From: Microbacterium natoriense
GTDB taxonomy: Bacteria > Actinomycetota > Actinomycetes > Actinomycetales > Microbacteriaceae
Direction: 5' to 3'
Assembly (NCBI RefSeq): GCF_030816295.1
Contig: NZ_JAUSXV010000001.1
Span: 2,666,001 to 2,730,000, forward strand
Length of the DNA: 64,000 bases
Position numbers and translations under genes: made by a program. Under the pieces are notes generated by a model. That model saw nothing but the letters and a program-made list of their open reading frames with translations, had not been told where the DNA came from and searched no databases. Positions 24,417 through 35,940 of the stretch are shown piece after piece. How positions within the stretch are numbered: position 1 is the stretch's first letter; every line of letters starts with the position of its first letter.

Positions 24417-25177
24417 CGGTCCGTCCAGACGCGCGTCGCGTGGAAGAGGATCGCGGATGCGGCGGCTCTCGGAGAGGACTGCTGCACGACATGGTGTCCT
24501 CCAGGAATCTCCACGAAGCGCGCGACCGGAGTGCGGGCTGCGATGCGCCGGCACCAGTCGCGCCCGGCCACGGGATCGCGTCCTCCTCGCATCACGAGCA
24601 CCGGCGTTCTGAGCGTGGCAGCCTTGTCCTCGGTCGGATACGCCAGCATGTGCCGCAGTTGAGTGAGATACCAGGGCACGCCGCAGCGGAGGTAGTCGGT
24701 GAACACGATCGAGTTGATCGACGGCGTCTCCCCCAGCGTCTCGAGTGCGAGAGCCCTCGCTTGGGACAACGGCGTGCGGTGCCTCTCGTCGGCGACCGGG
24801 CCGATCGCGACCACCATGCTCACCCACTCGGGGCGCTGCACTGCCGTCTCAATCGCCCACTGCGCGCCCATCGAGTGCCCGACGAGCACGACCTGGTCAT
24901 GACCCAGCTGGGCGATGACCTCACCCAGTGCGGCCGACATCTGCGGAATGCCGATGTCGGCGGCCGGCTTGGGCAGGCCGCCGAATCCGGGCAGATCGAT
25001 CGACACGACGGCGGTGTCGGCGTTGAGCGCTTCGTGCAGACGCGCCAGGTAGCGATGCGACGCCCCGATGCCGTGAATCAGCACAGCCGCTGGCGCCGTC
25101 GAACCCTCAGGGCGCGGACTCTCGATCGCCCGGAATGCGAGACCGCCGATGTCGAGGCGACGTCCATGTGCAGCCAT
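24413..25177 (-). CDS. Alpha/beta hydrolase
   Basis: 254 residues. It has the oxyanion motif HGIGASH, the nucleophile elbow VGHSMGAQ, the acid in MRGGRDPVAG and the base His in IPGGHHVVQ, the full triad in the right order, with a helical cap between about residues 125 and 185. The substrate is unknown. It sits 68 bp from the pyk stop on the same strand, but a strong GC hairpin separates them, so it probably has its own promoter. Its stop overlaps the start of the next hydrolase. Confidence 0.9.
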   Translation of the reverse strand: MAAHGRRLDIGGLAFRAIESPRPEGSTAPAAVLIHGIGASHRYLARLHEALNADTAVVSIDLPGFGGLPKPAADIGIPQMSAALGEVIAQLGHDQVVLVGHSMGAQWAIETAVQRPEWVSMVVAIGPVADERHRTPLSQARALALETLGETPSINSIVFTDYLRCGVPWYLTQLRHMLAYPTEDKAATLRTPVLVMRGGRDPVAGRDWCRRIAARTPVARFVEIPGGHHVVQQSSPRAAASAILFHATRVWTDR

Positions 25178-25205
25178 GACTGCAACCTATCGCGGGGACG
25201 ACGAA

Positions 25206-25231
25206 GGGGGCGGGACCGAAGCCCCGCCCCC
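25206..25231 (-). terminator. Terminator after pyk
   Basis: GGGGGCGGG and CCCGCCCCC form a perfect 9-bp GC stem with an 8-base loop, starting 15 bp after the pyk stop. Read on the minus strand it is followed by TTCGTCGTCC, a weak T-rich stretch as is common in high-GC actinobacteria. Confidence 0.7.
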
Positions 25232-25245
25232 TCGAATCCGTGACG

Positions 25246-26694
25246 TCAGATTCCGGCCTTGTAGATCGGCGCGGCACCGCGGATGGTGTCGCCGACCTTG
25301 TGGACGCGGAGGTCGTTCGTCGAGCCGATGATGCCGGGAGGGGAACCGGAGATCACGACGACCTTGTCCCCTTCTTCGGCGAGGCCGTTGCCGAGGAGGT
25401 GCTCGTCGACCTGGTGGTACATCGCGTCGGTGTGCTGCACGACGTCGACCAGCGTGGACGTGATGCCCCACGTCAGCGCCATGCGACGGCGGATGTCGGG
25501 CTCCGGCGTGAAGGCGAGCATCGGGATGCGCGAGCGCAGACGCGACAGGCGGCGAGCAGAGTCGCCCGACTGCGTGAAGACGCAGAGGAACTTCGCGTCG
25601 ACGAACTCTGCGACCTCGAGAGCGGCGAGAGTGATCGCTCCACCCTGCGTGCGCGGCTTCGTGTTGAGCGGGGGGATGCGCTCGAGGCCGTGCTCCTCGG
25701 TCGACTCGATGATGCGAGCCATCGTCTCGACCACGATGACCGGGTAGTCGCCCACGCTGGTCTCGCCCGAGAGCATGACCGCGTCGGCGCCGTCGAGCAC
25801 CGCGTTCGCGACGTCGGAGGTCTCTGCGCGGGTCGGCACCGGGCTGCTGATCATCGACTCGAGCATCTGGGTCGCGACGATGACAGGCTTGGCCATACGA
25901 CGGGCCAGCTCGACGGCACGCTTCTGTACGATCGGGACGGCCTCGAGAGGAAGCTCGACGCCGAGGTCGCCACGGGCGACCATGATGCCGTCGAAGGCGT
26001 CGACGATGCCCTCGAGCGCGTCCACTGCCTGCGGCTTCTCGATCTTCGCGATGACGGGCACCTTGACGCCCTCTTCGGCCATGATCTCGTGCACGCGGTC
26101 GACGTCCGAGGCGTTGCGAACGAACGAGAGCGCGATGAGGTCGGCACCGGTGCGAAGGCCCCAGCGCAGGTCGTCCTCGTCCTTTTCGCTCAGAGCGGGG
26201 ACGTTGACGGCGACGCCGGGCAGGTTGATGCCCTTGTTGTTCGACACGGCACCGGCGACGATGACCTTGGTGGTGACGGTGACGCCGTCGGTCTCGACGA
26301 CCTCCACCCGCACCTTGCCGTCGTCGATGAGCAGGAAGTCGCCGGGCTTGACATCCTGAGGCAGGCCCTTGAAGGTCGTGCCGCAGATGTCCTTGTTGCC
26401 GATGATGTCTTCTGTGGTGATCTTGAAGATGTCACCGGCCTGGAGCTCGTAGGGGCCGTTCTCGAACCGGCCGAGGCGGATCTTCGGGCCCTGCAGGTCG
26501 ACGAGGACCGCAACGGCCCTGCCGGCGTCGTCGGCCGCGCGGCGGACGTTCGCGTAGTTGTTCTCGTGCACGGAGTAGTCACCGTGGCTGAGGTTCAGCC
26601 GGGCGACGTCGACCCCCGCTTCGATGATGGCTCGCACGGTTTCATACGTGGACGTTGCGGGGCCCAGGGTGGCGACGATTTTCGCGCGTCTCAA
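25246..26694 (-). CDS. pyk: Pyruvate kinase
   Basis: 482 residues. It makes pyruvate and ATP from phosphoenolpyruvate and ADP. The frame starts at a TTG that has a GGAG site 6 bases before it; no ATG or GTG gives a better family alignment, since the family begins MRRAKIVATLGP. The barrel has LNLSHGDYSVH, the catalytic-lysine motif KIEKPQAVDALEGI and ARGDLGVELPLEAVP. The C-terminal regulatory domain runs from about 345. It is 54 bp downstream of gltD, with a hairpin between. It acts in cytosolic glycolysis. Confidence 0.97.
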   Translation of the reverse strand: MRRAKIVATLGPATSTYETVRAIIEAGVDVARLNLSHGDYSVHENNYANVRRAADDAGRAVAVLVDLQGPKIRLGRFENGPYELQAGDIFKITTEDIIGNKDICGTTFKGLPQDVKPGDFLLIDDGKVRVEVVETDGVTVTTKVIVAGAVSNNKGINLPGVAVNVPALSEKDEDDLRWGLRTGADLIALSFVRNASDVDRVHEIMAEEGVKVPVIAKIEKPQAVDALEGIVDAFDGIMVARGDLGVELPLEAVPIVQKRAVELARRMAKPVIVATQMLESMISSPVPTRAETSDVANAVLDGADAVMLSGETSVGDYPVIVVETMARIIESTEEHGLERIPPLNTKPRTQGGAITLAALEVAEFVDAKFLCVFTQSGDSARRLSRLRSRIPMLAFTPEPDIRRRMALTWGITSTLVDVVQHTDAMYHQVDEHLLGNGLAEEGDKVVVISGSPPGIIGSTNDLRVHKVGDTIRGAAPIYKAGI

Positions 26695-26739
26695 CAGATT
26701 CTCCAGGGTAGAGGGGGATAGAAATCAGGCGACGATGCC

Positions 26740-26766
26740 GGGCTCAGCCTACGCGGGCTGAAGCCC
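26740..26766 (-). terminator. Hairpin at the gltD stop codon
   Basis: GGGC-TCAGCC at 26740-26749 pairs with GGCTGA-a-GCCC at 26756-26766 (10 bp with one bulge). The gltD TAG codon lies at the loop. There is no adjacent T-tract; it may attenuate readthrough into pyk. Confidence 0.4.
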
Positions 26767-28215
26767 GATCGCGACATCGGTCGGGCGCACCGGCTCGGGG
26801 AGGACGGTCTCGCCCATCAGGAACCGATCGACATTCGCTGCAGCGGCCCGACCTTCCGCGATGGCCCACACGATCAGCGACTGACCGCGGCCGGCATCGC
26901 CAGCCACAAAGACGCCGGGAATGGTCGACTGGTACGACGAGTCGCGCTGGAAGTTGCCGCGGTCGGTGAACTGAGGGCGCACGTCGTCGGAGAAGCCGTC
27001 CTGCTCGGGACCGGTGAACCCCATCGCGATCAGAACGAGATCAGCGGGGATCTCGCGCTCGGTGCCGCTCTTGGGCACGCGACGTCCGTCGATGTACTCG
27101 GTCTCGGCCACGCGAAGGGCGCGGACCTCGCCGACCTCGTTCGAGAGGAACTCGACGGTCGACGCGAGGTACATGCGCTCACCGCCCTCCTCGTGCGCGG
27201 ACGACACCTCGAAGACGGTCGGCATCATGGGCCACGGCTGGTGGCCGGGGCGATCAGCGCCCGGCTGCTTGCCGATCGCCAGGTTCGTGACGCTCAGGGC
27301 GCCCTGACGGTGCGCGGTGCCGATGCAGTCGGCGCCGGTGTCGCCGCCGCCGATCACGATGACGTGCTTGCCCTCGGCGGTGATCTGCTCGGGGACCTTG
27401 TCGCCGGCGACCGCGTGGTTTGACTCCACGAGGTATTCCATCGCGAAGTGCACACCGTCGAGATCGCGGCCCGGGATCGCCAGGTCGCGGGGCACGGTCG
27501 AACCGGTGGCGACCACGACGGCGTCGTACCGGGCGCGGAGGTCGGCCCAGCTGATGTCCTTGCCGATCTCGACTCCCGCACGGAAGCGGGTGCCCTCCTC
27601 CTGCATCTGACGCAGGCGTGCCTCGAGCTGCGACTTCTCCATCTTGAAGTCAGGGATGCCGTAGCGGATCAGGCCGCCGATGCGATCGTCGCGCTCGAAG
27701 ACCGCGACCGTGTGGCCGGCGCGCGTCAGCTGCTGCGCGGCTGCGAGACCTGCAGGTCCCGAACCGACCACCGCGACGGTCTTGCCCGTCAGACGAGCAG
27801 GCGGCTGCGCCTCGACCCAGCCCTTGCTGAACGCCTCGTCGATGATCGAGACCTCGATCTGCTTGATCGTCACCGCGGGCTGGTTGATGCCCAGAACGCA
27901 GGCGCTCTCGCAGGGCGCAGGGCACAGCCGACCCGTGAACTCCGGGAAGTTGTTGGTCGCGTGGAGTCGATCGATCGCGGCCCGGCCTTCGCCGCGCCAG
28001 GTGAGGTCGTTCCACTCCGGGATCAGGTTGCCGAGCGGGCATCCCTGGTGACAGAACGGCACACCGCAGTCCATGCAGCGACTCGCCTGGCGGCGGAGCA
28101 CGGCCTGGTCACCGGGCTCGTACACCTCCTTCCAGTCGAGGATGCGCACGGGGACCGGGCGGCGGGCGGGAAGCTCGCGCTCGGTGACCTTCAGAAAACC
28201 TTTGGGATCAGCCAC
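26749..28215 (-). CDS. gltD: Glutamate synthase (NADPH), small subunit
   Basis: 488 residues. It passes electrons from NADPH through FAD and two 4Fe-4S clusters to the large subunit. The N-terminal cluster cysteines are in [17 protein letters not shown] and CPAPCESAC. The FAD dinucleotide fold is [17 protein letters not shown] and the NADPH fold is [13 protein letters not shown]. The ending [27 protein letters not shown] is characteristic. The start overlaps the gltB end by 8 bases, so the subunits are made together. Confidence 0.98.
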   Translation of the reverse strand: MADPKGFLKVTERELPARRPVPVRILDWKEVYEPGDQAVLRRQASRCMDCGVPFCHQGCPLGNLIPEWNDLTWRGEGRAAIDRLHATNNFPEFTGRLCPAPCESACVLGINQPAVTIKQIEVSIIDEAFSKGWVEAQPPARLTGKTVAVVGSGPAGLAAAQQLTRAGHTVAVFERDDRIGGLIRYGIPDFKMEKSQLEARLRQMQEEGTRFRAGVEIGKDISWADLRARYDAVVVATGSTVPRDLAIPGRDLDGVHFAMEYLVESNHAVAGDKVPEQITAEGKHVIVIGGGDTGADCIGTAHRQGALSVTNLAIGKQPGADRPGHQPWPMMPTVFEVSSAHEEGGERMYLASTVEFLSNEVGEVRALRVAETEYIDGRRVPKSGTEREIPADLVLIAMGFTGPEQDGFSDDVRPQFTDRGNFQRDSSYQSTIPGVFVAGDAGRGQSLIVWAIAEGRAAAANVDRFLMGETVLPEPVRPTDVAIGLQPA

Positions 28216-31200
28216 CGGTCACCTCCAGGATGCGGTTCCAGACGATATCGCCGTCGGGGTCGATCCCCTCGGCCACTGCTTCCTCGCGCATGCTGCGCAC
28301 GGCGGCGTAGTCACGCGGGAGGACCTTCACGAACTCGGATGCGATCTTCTCGAAGTCCGCGAGGATCTCAGAGCCGAGCGGAGACGCCGTGCGCTCCACG
28401 TGCTCGGAGACGAGCCCGCGCAGGACCTCCAGGTCTGCACGGTCCAGCGGCATGAGCAGAAGCTCACCGCTGCCGAGCGACTGGGCGTTGATCTTGGCCG
28501 TGTCGAGCGAACGGACGTAGGCCACTCCCCCGGACATGCCGGCACCGAAGTTGCGTCCCGTCGGACCGAGGATCACCGCGACGCCGCCGGTCATGTACTC
28601 GAGCGCATGGTCGCCCACGCCCTCGACGACCGCCGTGGCGCCCGAGTTGCGCACGAGGAACCGTTCGCCGACGACGCCGGAGAGGAACATCGAGCCCGAC
28701 GTCGCGCCATAGCCGATGACGTTGCCGGCGATGACGTTCTCGTGCGGTGCGATCGACGAGCCGCGTGGCGGGCGGATCGTGATGTCGCCGCCGGAGAGTC
28801 CCTTGCCGACGTAGTCGTTCGCGTCGCCCTCCAGGCGCAGCACGATGCCTGACGGCATGAAGGCGCCGAGGGACTGCCCGGCGGTGCCGTGCAGGGTCAC
28901 GTCGATCGTCTCGCGCGGAAGACCGGCGGCACCGTGGCGTGCGGTCACCTGGTGACCGAGCATGGTCCCGACGGCGCGCTCGGTGTTCGCGATCGGCAGC
29001 TCGATCACGACGTGCTCGCCGTTCAGCAGAGCATCCTTCGCGATGTCGATGAGCTGCACGTCGAAGTGCTTCTCGAGTTCGTGGTCCTGCGCGCGGCCGC
29101 TGCGGCGAGGCTCTCCCGCCGGGAAGGCGGGGCCCTCGAGGATCGGCGTGAGGTCGAGTCCCTCGGATTTCCAGTGCTCGACGGCCGCGTCGACGCCGAG
29201 CAGCTCGGCGCGTCCGACGATCTCGTCGATCGAGCGGAAGCCCAGCTCGGCGAGGATCTCGCGGACTTCCTCGGCGATGAACTCCATGAAGTTCACGACG
29301 AACTCGGGCTTGCCCGTGAAGCGCTCGCGCAGAACCGGGTTCTGCGTGGCGACGCCGACAGGGCAGGTGTCGAGATGGCAGACGCGCATCATGATGCAGC
29401 CGCTGACGACGAGCGGCGCGGTGGCGAAGCCGAACTCCTCCGCCCCCAACAGGGCACCGATCACGACGTCACGGCCGGTCTTGAGCTGACCGTCGACCTG
29501 CACCACGACGCGGTCGCGCATGCCGTTGAGCATGAGCGTCTGCTGCGTCTCGGCGAGGCCGAGCTCCCACGGGGTGCCGGCGTGCTTCAGCGAGTTCAGC
29601 GGGCTCGCGCCCGTTCCGCCGTCGTGGCCGGAGACCAGGATGACGTCGCTGAGGGCCTTGGCGACTCCCGCCGAGACCGCGCCGATACCCGACTGGCTGA
29701 CCAGCTTGGTGTGGATCCGCGCCTCGGGGTTGGCTCGCTTCAGATCGAAGATGAGCTGCTTGAGGTCTTCGATCGAATAGATGTCATGGTGAGGAGGCGG
29801 CGAGATGAGACCGACACCAGGAGTTCCGCCGCGTGTGCGCGCGACCCACGGATACACCTTCTGAGGAGGCAGCTGTCCGCCCTCACCGGGCTTGGCGCCC
29901 TGCGCGAGCTTGATCTGGATGTCATCCGACTCGGTCAGATACTGGCTGGTGACGCCGAAGCGGCCCGAGGCGACCTGCTTGATCGCGCTGCGACGCTCGG
30001 GGTCGACCAGTCGGTCGGCGTCTTCTCCACCCTCACCGGTGTTCGACTTCCCGCCGATCCGGTTCATCGCGATCGCGAGGGTCTCGTGCGCCTCCTTGGA
30101 GATCGAGCCGTAGCTCATCGCCCCGGTGGAGAACCGCTTGACGATCTCGGAGACCGGCTCGACCTCGCTGAGCGGCACCGGCTTGCGGTGCCCCGTGCGC
30201 AACGTGAAAAGACCGCGGAGAGTCTTCAGCTCCGACGCCTGGTCGTCGACCATCTTCGTGTACTCGCGGAAGATGTCGTAGCGGCGTTCGCGCGTCGAGT
30301 GCTGCAGCTTGAAGACGGTCTCGGGGTTGAACAGGTGCGGAGAGCCGTCACGGCGCCACTGGTACTCGCCGCCCGTCCAGAGACGCTCATGCGCACGCGC
30401 AGCGGCATCCTCGGGGTAGGCGTAGTCGTGACGCGCCTGGTTCTCGGCGAAGATGTCCTCGATCGTGATGCCGCCGAGCTTCGACTCGGTGCGCGTGAAG
30501 TAGGCGTCGATGACCTCCTGGCTGAGCCCGATCGCCTCGAACACCTGAGCGCCGGCGTACGACGACACGGTCGAGATGCCCATCTTCGACATGATCTTCA
30601 GCACGCCCTTGCCGAGCGCGTAGATGAGATTGCGGACGGCCTTCTCCGGCGTGATTCCCGTGATGTAGCCGGTGCGCACGAGGTGCTCCACGGTCTCCAT
30701 CGCGAGATACGGGTTCACCGCCGACGCACCGTAGCCGATCAGCGTGGCCACGTGGTGCACCTCGCGCACGTCACCGGCTTCGACGATCAGACCGACCTTC
30801 ATGCGGTTCTCGCGGCGGATCAGGTGATGATGCACCGCGGCGACCATGAGCAGCGAGGGGATCGGCGTGAGGTCCTTGTTGGAGTCGCGATCCGAAAGGA
30901 TGATGAACTCGGCGCCGCGTTCGATGGCCTCGTCGACCTCGGCGCACATCTCGTCGAGGCGCTCGGCGAGAGCCTGGGGCCCGACGTCGAAGTGATACAG
31001 GCCCTTGACGGTCGCGCTCGAGCGGCCGGGCAGCGCCTTGTCGATGTGCCGGATCTTCGACAGCTCGTCGTTGTCGATCACCGGGAAGTCGAGCGACACC
31101 GTGCGGGTGTGCTCGGGGCCCCACGTGAGCAGGTTGCCCTCGGGGCCGAGACCGAGCTTGAGGCTCGTCACGACCTCTTCACGGATCGAGTCCAGCGGCG

Positions 31201-32785
31201 GGTTGGTCACCTGCGCGAACTGCTGCGTGAAGTAGTCGAACAGCAGACGCGGACGCTTGCTGAGCACGGCGATCGGGGTGTCGGATCCCATCGCGCCAAG
31301 AGGCTCGACGCCGTTCTGGCCCATCGGGGTCAGAAGGATCCGCACCTCCTCCTCGGTGTAGCCGAAGGTGCGCTGACGACGCGTGATCGAGGCGGGCGGG
31401 TGCACGATGTGCTCGCGCTCGGGCAGCTCGGCGAGGCGGACCGCCCCGGCGTCGAGCCACTCCTGCCACGGGTGCATCGTGGCGAGATCGTGCTTGATCT
31501 CCTCGTCATCGATGATCCGGCGCTGCGCCGTGTCGACGAGGAACATCTTGCCCGGCTGCAGGCGGCCGCGGCGCTTGATGCGCTCGGGCTCGAACGTGAG
31601 CACACCGGTCTCGGAGCCGATGACGATGAGTCCGTCGGTGGTCTCGGTCCAGCGCCCGGGACGCAGACCGTTGCGGTCCAGGGTCGCTCCCACAACCGTG
31701 CCGTCGGTGAAGATGAGAGCCGCAGGGCCGTCCCACGGCTCCATCTGGTTCGAGTGGTACTCGTAGAACGAGCGCAGCTCGGGCGAGATGTCGGACTGCT
31801 TCTCGTAGGCCTCGGGAACCATCATCATGATGGCGTGCGGCAGGCTGCGGCCCGTCAGCGTCAGCAGTTCGAGCACCTCGTCGAAGGAGGCGGAGTCGCT
31901 CGCGCCGTCGGTGCAGATCGGCAGCAGCGGCTCGATGTCGCCGAGAAGTTCGGACTCGAGCTGCGACTGGCGCGCGCGCATCCAGTTGCGGTTTCCGCCG
32001 ACCGTGTTGATCTCGCCGTTGTGCGCGAGCATGCGAAGAGGCTGAGCGAGCGGCCACGACGGGAAGGTGTTCGTGGAGTAGCGCGAGTGCACCACGGCGA
32101 GCTCGCTCGCGAAGCGCTCGTCCTGAAGGTCGGGGTAGAACGGCTCGAGCTGCAGGGTCGTGACCATGCCCTTGTAGCCGAGCGTGCGCGCGGACAGCGT
32201 GACGAAGTAGGCGCCGAGCTCGTGACCGGCACGCTTGCGCAGGCGATAGGCGACGCGGTCGAGGGCGATGCCCGTGAGCGGAGCATCGGCGTGGGTCGCT
32301 CCCCCGGCGCTCACGAAGAGCTGCTCGAAGGCGGGCCGCGCCTCATCGGCGAGTTTGCCGAGGTGCTCGTTCACCGTCGGGACCTCGCGCCAGCCGAGCA
32401 CGCGCAGTCCCTCGGCCTTCGCGATCTTCTCGATGCCGGCCTTCTGCTGACGGCGCTGGCTCGAGTCGCGCGGGAGGAATGCCAGACCTGCGGCGTATTC
32501 GCCGACCGGCGGCAGCTCGAAGCCCGTGACGGCCCGCAGGAAGGCATCCGGCATCTGCGTGAGGATGCCCGCGCCGTCTCCGGTGCCGGCATCCGATCCG
32601 ATCGCACCGCGGTGCTCGAGGTTGCGCAGTGCTTCCAGCGCCAGGGCGATGATGTCGTGGCCCGCTTCGCCCCGCAGGGTCGCGACCATGGCGAGGCCGC
32701 ACGCGTCCTTCTCGAACGCGGGGTTGTACATGCCCTGCTTCGGGGGGTAGGCGCCGGATGCGCCGTAGGGAGGCTGGAAATACAC
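28208..32785 (-). CDS. gltB: Glutamate synthase (NADPH), large subunit
   Basis: 1525 residues. It transfers the amide of glutamine to 2-oxoglutarate to give two glutamates. The short propeptide ends before Cys29 (KDACGLAM), the N-terminal nucleophile of the class II amidotransferase domain, which runs to about residue 430. The FMN-binding synthase domain and the 3Fe-4S cysteines ([15 protein letters not shown]) lie near 29.4 kb, and a glycine-rich beta-helix makes up the C-terminal part. It is the first gene of gltBD; the 83-bp gap to lgt on the same strand probably holds the gltB promoter and perhaps nitrogen control, though no clear operator was found. Confidence 0.98.
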   Translation of the reverse strand: MYFQPPYGASGAYPPKQGMYNPAFEKDACGLAMVATLRGEAGHDIIALALEALRNLEHRGAIGSDAGTGDGAGILTQMPDAFLRAVTGFELPPVGEYAAGLAFLPRDSSQRRQQKAGIEKIAKAEGLRVLGWREVPTVNEHLGKLADEARPAFEQLFVSAGGATHADAPLTGIALDRVAYRLRKRAGHELGAYFVTLSARTLGYKGMVTTLQLEPFYPDLQDERFASELAVVHSRYSTNTFPSWPLAQPLRMLAHNGEINTVGGNRNWMRARQSQLESELLGDIEPLLPICTDGASDSASFDEVLELLTLTGRSLPHAIMMMVPEAYEKQSDISPELRSFYEYHSNQMEPWDGPAALIFTDGTVVGATLDRNGLRPGRWTETTDGLIVIGSETGVLTFEPERIKRRGRLQPGKMFLVDTAQRRIIDDEEIKHDLATMHPWQEWLDAGAVRLAELPEREHIVHPPASITRRQRTFGYTEEEVRILLTPMGQNGVEPLGAMGSDTPIAVLSKRPRLLFDYFTQQFAQVTNPPLDSIREEVVTSLKLGLGPEGNLLTWGPEHTRTVSLDFPVIDNDELSKIRHIDKALPGRSSATVKGLYHFDVGPQALAERLDEMCAEVDEAIERGAEFIILSDRDSNKDLTPIPSLLMVAAVHHHLIRRENRMKVGLIVEAGDVREVHHVATLIGYGASAVNPYLAMETVEHLVRTGYITGITPEKAVRNLIYALGKGVLKIMSKMGISTVSSYAGAQVFEAIGLSQEVIDAYFTRTESKLGGITIEDIFAENQARHDYAYPEDAAARAHERLWTGGEYQWRRDGSPHLFNPETVFKLQHSTRERRYDIFREYTKMVDDQASELKTLRGLFTLRTGHRKPVPLSEVEPVSEIVKRFSTGAMSYGSISKEAHETLAIAMNRIGGKSNTGEGGEDADRLVDPERRSAIKQVASGRFGVTSQYLTESDDIQIKLAQGAKPGEGGQLPPQKVYPWVARTRGGTPGVGLISPPPHHDIYSIEDLKQLIFDLKRANPEARIHTKLVSQSGIGAVSAGVAKALSDVILVSGHDGGTGASPLNSLKHAGTPWELGLAETQQTLMLNGMRDRVVVQVDGQLKTGRDVVIGALLGAEEFGFATAPLVVSGCIMMRVCHLDTCPVGVATQNPVLRERFTGKPEFVVNFMEFIAEEVREILAELGFRSIDEIVGRAELLGVDAAVEHWKSEGLDLTPILEGPAFPAGEPRRSGRAQDHELEKHFDVQLIDIAKDALLNGEHVVIELPIANTERAVGTMLGHQVTARHGAAGLPRETIDVTLHGTAGQSLGAFMPSGIVLRLEGDANDYVGKGLSGGDITIRPPRGSSIAPHENVIAGNVIGYGATSGSMFLSGVVGERFLVRNSGATAVVEGVGDHALEYMTGGVAVILGPTGRNFGAGMSGGVAYVRSLDTAKINAQSLGSGELLLMPLDRADLEVLRGLVSEHVERTASPLGSEILADFEKIASEFVKVLPRDYAAVRSMREEAVAEGIDPDGDIVWNRILEVTGG

Positions 32786-32849
32786 CTGAACCGTCCTCAG
32801 ATCAGTCGGGGAGACCCGGGGACGTCATTGGCCGGGCGAATGCATGGGG

Positions 32850-32863
32850 TTCCGCACGGAACG
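32850..32863 (-). terminator. Small hairpin after lgt
   Basis: GTTCC-GCAC-GGAAC, a 5-bp stem (6 bp if the loop is shortened), starting 5 bp after the lgt stop and upstream of gltB. No T-tract follows. It is weak as a terminator. Confidence 0.3.
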
Positions 32864-32868
32864 GCGGC

Positions 32869-33897
32869 TTAGCGGGAGCCTTCCGCTTCCGTGGGAGCGG
32901 TGCTTGTGGCTGCGGCTCCTGCGGGGACTTCTTCGGCATCAGGCTCGCTGAGGTCCACGAAGTCAGAGGGATTGTTCTGCGAGTCTACAACAGCGTCGAC
33001 ATCGTTCCGGCCGCGACCCGGCTGGTACGGCGACGGCTCGAGGCCGGGGTGCCTGCGGCTCTGCACGACGAGGATCACGAGGCCCACGACGACGCCGAGG
33101 ATCGCGGCCCAGACGTTGCTGCGAAGCCCGAAGTAGATCTCGCTGGGATCGATGCGGATCGACTCCCACACGATGCGACCGGCGCTGTACCAGATCAGGT
33201 AGATCGCGAACAGTCGGCCCCACTGCAGTGCGGTCGCCTTGCGGCTCAACCAGAGCAGGACGATGACTCCCAGACCGTTCCAGATCACCTCGTACAGGAA
33301 GGTGGGGTGGAACAGTGTGCCCTCGGGCAGGCCAGGGGGGAATGCGGAGTTCGTCGACTCGATCTCCAGGCCCCACGGCAGGTCGGTGGGAAGGCCGAAG
33401 AGCTCATGGTTGAACCAGTTGCCGAAGCGTCCCATCGCCTGCGCGAGCAGCAGGCCGGGCGCGAGGGCGTCGGCGAAGGTCCAGAAGCGGATGCCTGTCC
33501 ACTTGCAGCCGAGCCAGGCGCCGATCGCTCCGCCGATCAGCGCGCCGTAGATCGCGATGCCGCCCTCCCAGATGGCCCAGATCGAGCCGGGCTGGAAGGG
33601 GTTCCACGTGTTGTGGCCCGCCCCGAAGTAGTCGTTCGGGTGCGTGAACACGTGGTAGAACCGCGCGGTGATGATCGCCAGCGGCACGGCGAGGATCGAG
33701 ATGTCGATCACTACCCACGGCTCAGCCCCACGCCGCGTCAGGCGGCGGTTCGTCAGCAGCACAGCGGCGATGATGCCCGCGATGATGCAGAGCGCGTAGA
33801 AGTGGATGCGGATCGGACCCAGGTCGAAATAGGCGACGGGAGGGCTCGGGATGCTGGCGAGCACGCCGGTGAAGGTGCTGTGGAGCGCGAGGGACAT
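32869..33897 (-). CDS. lgt: Prolipoprotein diacylglyceryl transferase
   Basis: 342 residues from ATG 33897; the frame extends further, but upstream sequence is antisense to the trpA gene. It attaches diacylglycerol to the lipobox cysteine of exported lipoproteins, several of which are encoded in this window. Multiple membrane segments and the Lgt signature GRFGNWFNHELFG are present, as is the FYALCIIAGII first helix. The last 60 residues form an acidic, Pro/Ala/Glu-rich cytosolic tail that the enzyme core does not need and that is common in actinobacterial Lgt. It lies 10 bp after trpA. Confidence 0.96.
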   Translation of the reverse strand: MSLALHSTFTGVLASIPSPPVAYFDLGPIRIHFYALCIIAGIIAAVLLTNRRLTRRGAEPWVVIDISILAVPLAIITARFYHVFTHPNDYFGAGHNTWNPFQPGSIWAIWEGGIAIYGALIGGAIGAWLGCKWTGIRFWTFADALAPGLLLAQAMGRFGNWFNHELFGLPTDLPWGLEIESTNSAFPPGLPEGTLFHPTFLYEVIWNGLGVIVLLWLSRKATALQWGRLFAIYLIWYSAGRIVWESIRIDPSEIYFGLRSNVWAAILGVVVGLVILVVQSRRHPGLEPSPYQPGRGRNDVDAVVDSQNNPSDFVDLSEPDAEEVPAGAAATSTAPTEAEGSR

Positions 33898-33907
33898 GAG
33901 TGCGATT

Positions 33908-34735
33908 CTAGTTCTCGTGTACGGGGCGCGCCGACGACGTGCCGGTGGCCAGTGTGCGGGTGACTTCGGCGAGGGCGGGGATGCCGCCGTCGCGGAGAGC
34001 GCGGACGAGTGCAGTGCCGACGATCGCGCCGTCTGCGTACTCGCTGACGCCGGCGATCTGCTCGGCGGTGGAGATGCCGATGCCCACGCAGGCGCGCTTC
34101 GCGCCGTGCTCGCGCAGACGCCCGACGAGAGTGCGCGCGGCTCGATCGAGCTCGGCTCGCTCGCCCGTGATGCCCATGGTCGAGACCGTGTAGACGAATC
34201 CGGTGGACGCCGCGACCACGAGGTCGAGGCGGGCATCCGTCGATGTCGGAGCGGCGAGGAACACACGGTCGAGGCCCGTGCGCTCACTTGCGGCGATCCA
34301 CTCCCCTGCCACCTCGGGCGTGATGTCCGGAGTGATCAGGCCGGCGCCGCCGGCCGCGAGCAGGTCGTCGGCGTAACGGTCCACACCGTACTGGAACACG
34401 GGGTTCCAGTACGTCATCACGAGGACGGGCACGTCGGTCGCGGCGGAGATCGCGCGCACGGCCGTGAACAGGTCCTTCATCTTGAAGCCGTTCGCCAGCG
34501 CCGCAGTCGTGGCCTCCTGGATCACAGCGCCGTCCATCACCGGATCGCTGTACGGCGGACCGAGCTCGATGATGTCCACGCCGTTCTCGGCGAGGGCGAT
34601 CGCAGCCTGGATGCTCGTCTCGAGGTCGGGGAACCCGACCGGCAGGTAGCCCACGAACGCGCTGCGACCCGCGGCCTCGGCCTTCTGGATCGCCGCTTCC
34701 ACGCGGCCGGTTCCGACGCTGACGTCGGCGCTCAT
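33908..34735 (-). CDS. trpA: Tryptophan synthase alpha chain
   Basis: 275 residues. It cleaves indole-3-glycerol phosphate and passes indole to TrpB. The catalytic Glu57 ([12 protein letters not shown]) and Asp68 ([10 protein letters not shown]) are in place, with GPP in place of the commoner GVP or GIP. The phosphate loop is near [13 protein letters not shown]. The first codons overlap the trpB stop as ATGA. Confidence 0.97.
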   Translation of the reverse strand: MSADVSVGTGRVEAAIQKAEAAGRSAFVGYLPVGFPDLETSIQAAIALAENGVDIIELGPPYSDPVMDGAVIQEATTAALANGFKMKDLFTAVRAISAATDVPVLVMTYWNPVFQYGVDRYADDLLAAGGAGLITPDITPEVAGEWIAASERTGLDRVFLAAPTSTDARLDLVVAASTGFVYTVSTMGITGERAELDRAARTLVGRLREHGAKRACVGIGISTAEQIAGVSEYADGAIVGTALVRALRDGGIPALAEVTRTLATGTSSARPVHEN

Positions 34736-35940
34736 GCGGAGGCTCCTTCGTCATAGAGCTTGAAGTACTTCGCCGCCGTGTCCATGTCCTTATCACCGCG
34801 ACCTGACAGGCACACGGCGAGCACGGCATCCGGTCCCATCTCCTTGCCGAGGCGCAGCGCGCCGGCCAGGGCGTGCGCGGACTCCACTGCGGGGATGATC
34901 CCCTCGGTGCGGCTCAGCAGCCGCAGCGCCTGCATGGCCTCGTCATCTGTGGCCGGGATGTACTCGGCGCGGCCGATGTCGGCCAGCCAGGAATGCTCAG
35001 GACCCACGCCCGGATAGTCGAGCCCCGCAGAGATCGAGTGGGACTCGATGGTCTGCCCGTCCTCGTCTTGCAGCACGTAGGTCTTCGCGCCGTGCAGGAT
35101 GCCCGGGCGGCCCCGCTCGATCGAGGCAGCGTGCTTGGCGGTGTCGACGCCGTCGCCCGCCGCTTCGACGCCGTAGAGCTTGACGTCCTCGTCGTCGAGG
35201 AAGGCGTCGAACATGCCGATCGCGTTGGAGCCGCCGCCCACGCAGGCGATCACGGCATCCGGCAGCCGACCCACCTCATCGAGAAGCTGCTGACGAGCCT
35301 CTTCGCCGATGATCTTCTGGAAGTCGCGAACCATGGCCGGGAACGGATGAGGTCCGGCCGCGGTGCCGAAGATGTAGTTGGTCGTCTCGACCGAGGCGAC
35401 CCAGTCGCGATAGGCGTCGTTGATCGCGTCCTTGAGGGTGCGCGAACCCGAGGTCACCGCGACGACCTCTGCACCGAGCAGACGCATGCGGGCGACGTTG
35501 AGCGCCTGACGCTCGGTGTCGACTTCACCCATGTAGATCGTGCAGTCGAGGCCGAACAGCGCAGCCGCCGTCGCGGTCGCGACGCCGTGCTGACCGGCGC
35601 CAGTCTCGGCGATCACACGGGTCTTGCCCAGGCGCTTGGTGAGCAGAGCCTGTCCGAGCACGTTGTTGATCTTGTGCGAACCCGTGTGGTTGAGGTCTTC
35701 GCGCTTGAGGAAGACGCGAGCGCCGCCCGCGTGCTCGGCGAAGCGCGCGACCTCCGTGAGAGGAGACGGCCGGCCCGCGTAGGAGCTCAGGAGATGCGCG
35801 AGCTCCGCACGGAACCCGGGGTCGACGATCGCCTCGGCGTACGCCTCGGTCAGCTCGTCTATGGCCGCGATCAGCGACTCGGGCATGTACCGCCCGCCGT
35901 ACTCGCCGAACAGCGGACCGTGCTGGTCACGCAGACTCAC
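34732..35940 (-). CDS. trpB: Tryptophan synthase beta chain
   Basis: 402 residues from a GTG overlapping the trpC stop as GTGA. It condenses indole with serine to make tryptophan. The PLP lysine is Lys90 in [11 protein letters not shown], and the phosphate-binding [10 protein letters not shown] loop is present. The N-terminal [13 protein letters not shown] and the [14 protein letters not shown] ending are the standard TrpB1 type. It forms the alpha2-beta2 complex with the coupled trpA product. Confidence 0.98.
   Translation of the reverse strand: MSLRDQHGPLFGEYGGRYMPESLIAAIDELTEAYAEAIVDPGFRAELAHLLSSYAGRPSPLTEVARFAEHAGGARVFLKREDLNHTGSHKINNVLGQALLTKRLGKTRVIAETGAGQHGVATATAAALFGLDCTIYMGEVDTERQALNVARMRLLGAEVVAVTSGSRTLKDAINDAYRDWVASVETTNYIFGTAAGPHPFPAMVRDFQKIIGEEARQQLLDEVGRLPDAVIACVGGGSNAIGMFDAFLDDEDVKLYGVEAAGDGVDTAKHAASIERGRPGILHGAKTYVLQDEDGQTIESHSISAGLDYPGVGPEHSWLADIGRAEYIPATDDEAMQALRLLSRTEGIIPAVESAHALAGALRLGKEMGPDAVLAVCLSGRGDKDMDTAAKYFKLYDEGASA

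Noticed and set aside
1..25200. Mobile island, prophage or insertion sequence in the accessory region
   Set aside because: No transposase, integrase, phage gene, terminal repeat or duplicated attachment site is seen. The single tRNA-Leu has no repeated 3' end in the window.
28889..32872. A 1327-codon open frame on the plus strand opposite gltB
   Set aside because: It is the antisense of a certain glutamate synthase gene. High GC content keeps the complementary frame free of stops, and the predicted protein has biased Arg/Asp/His composition and no known domain.
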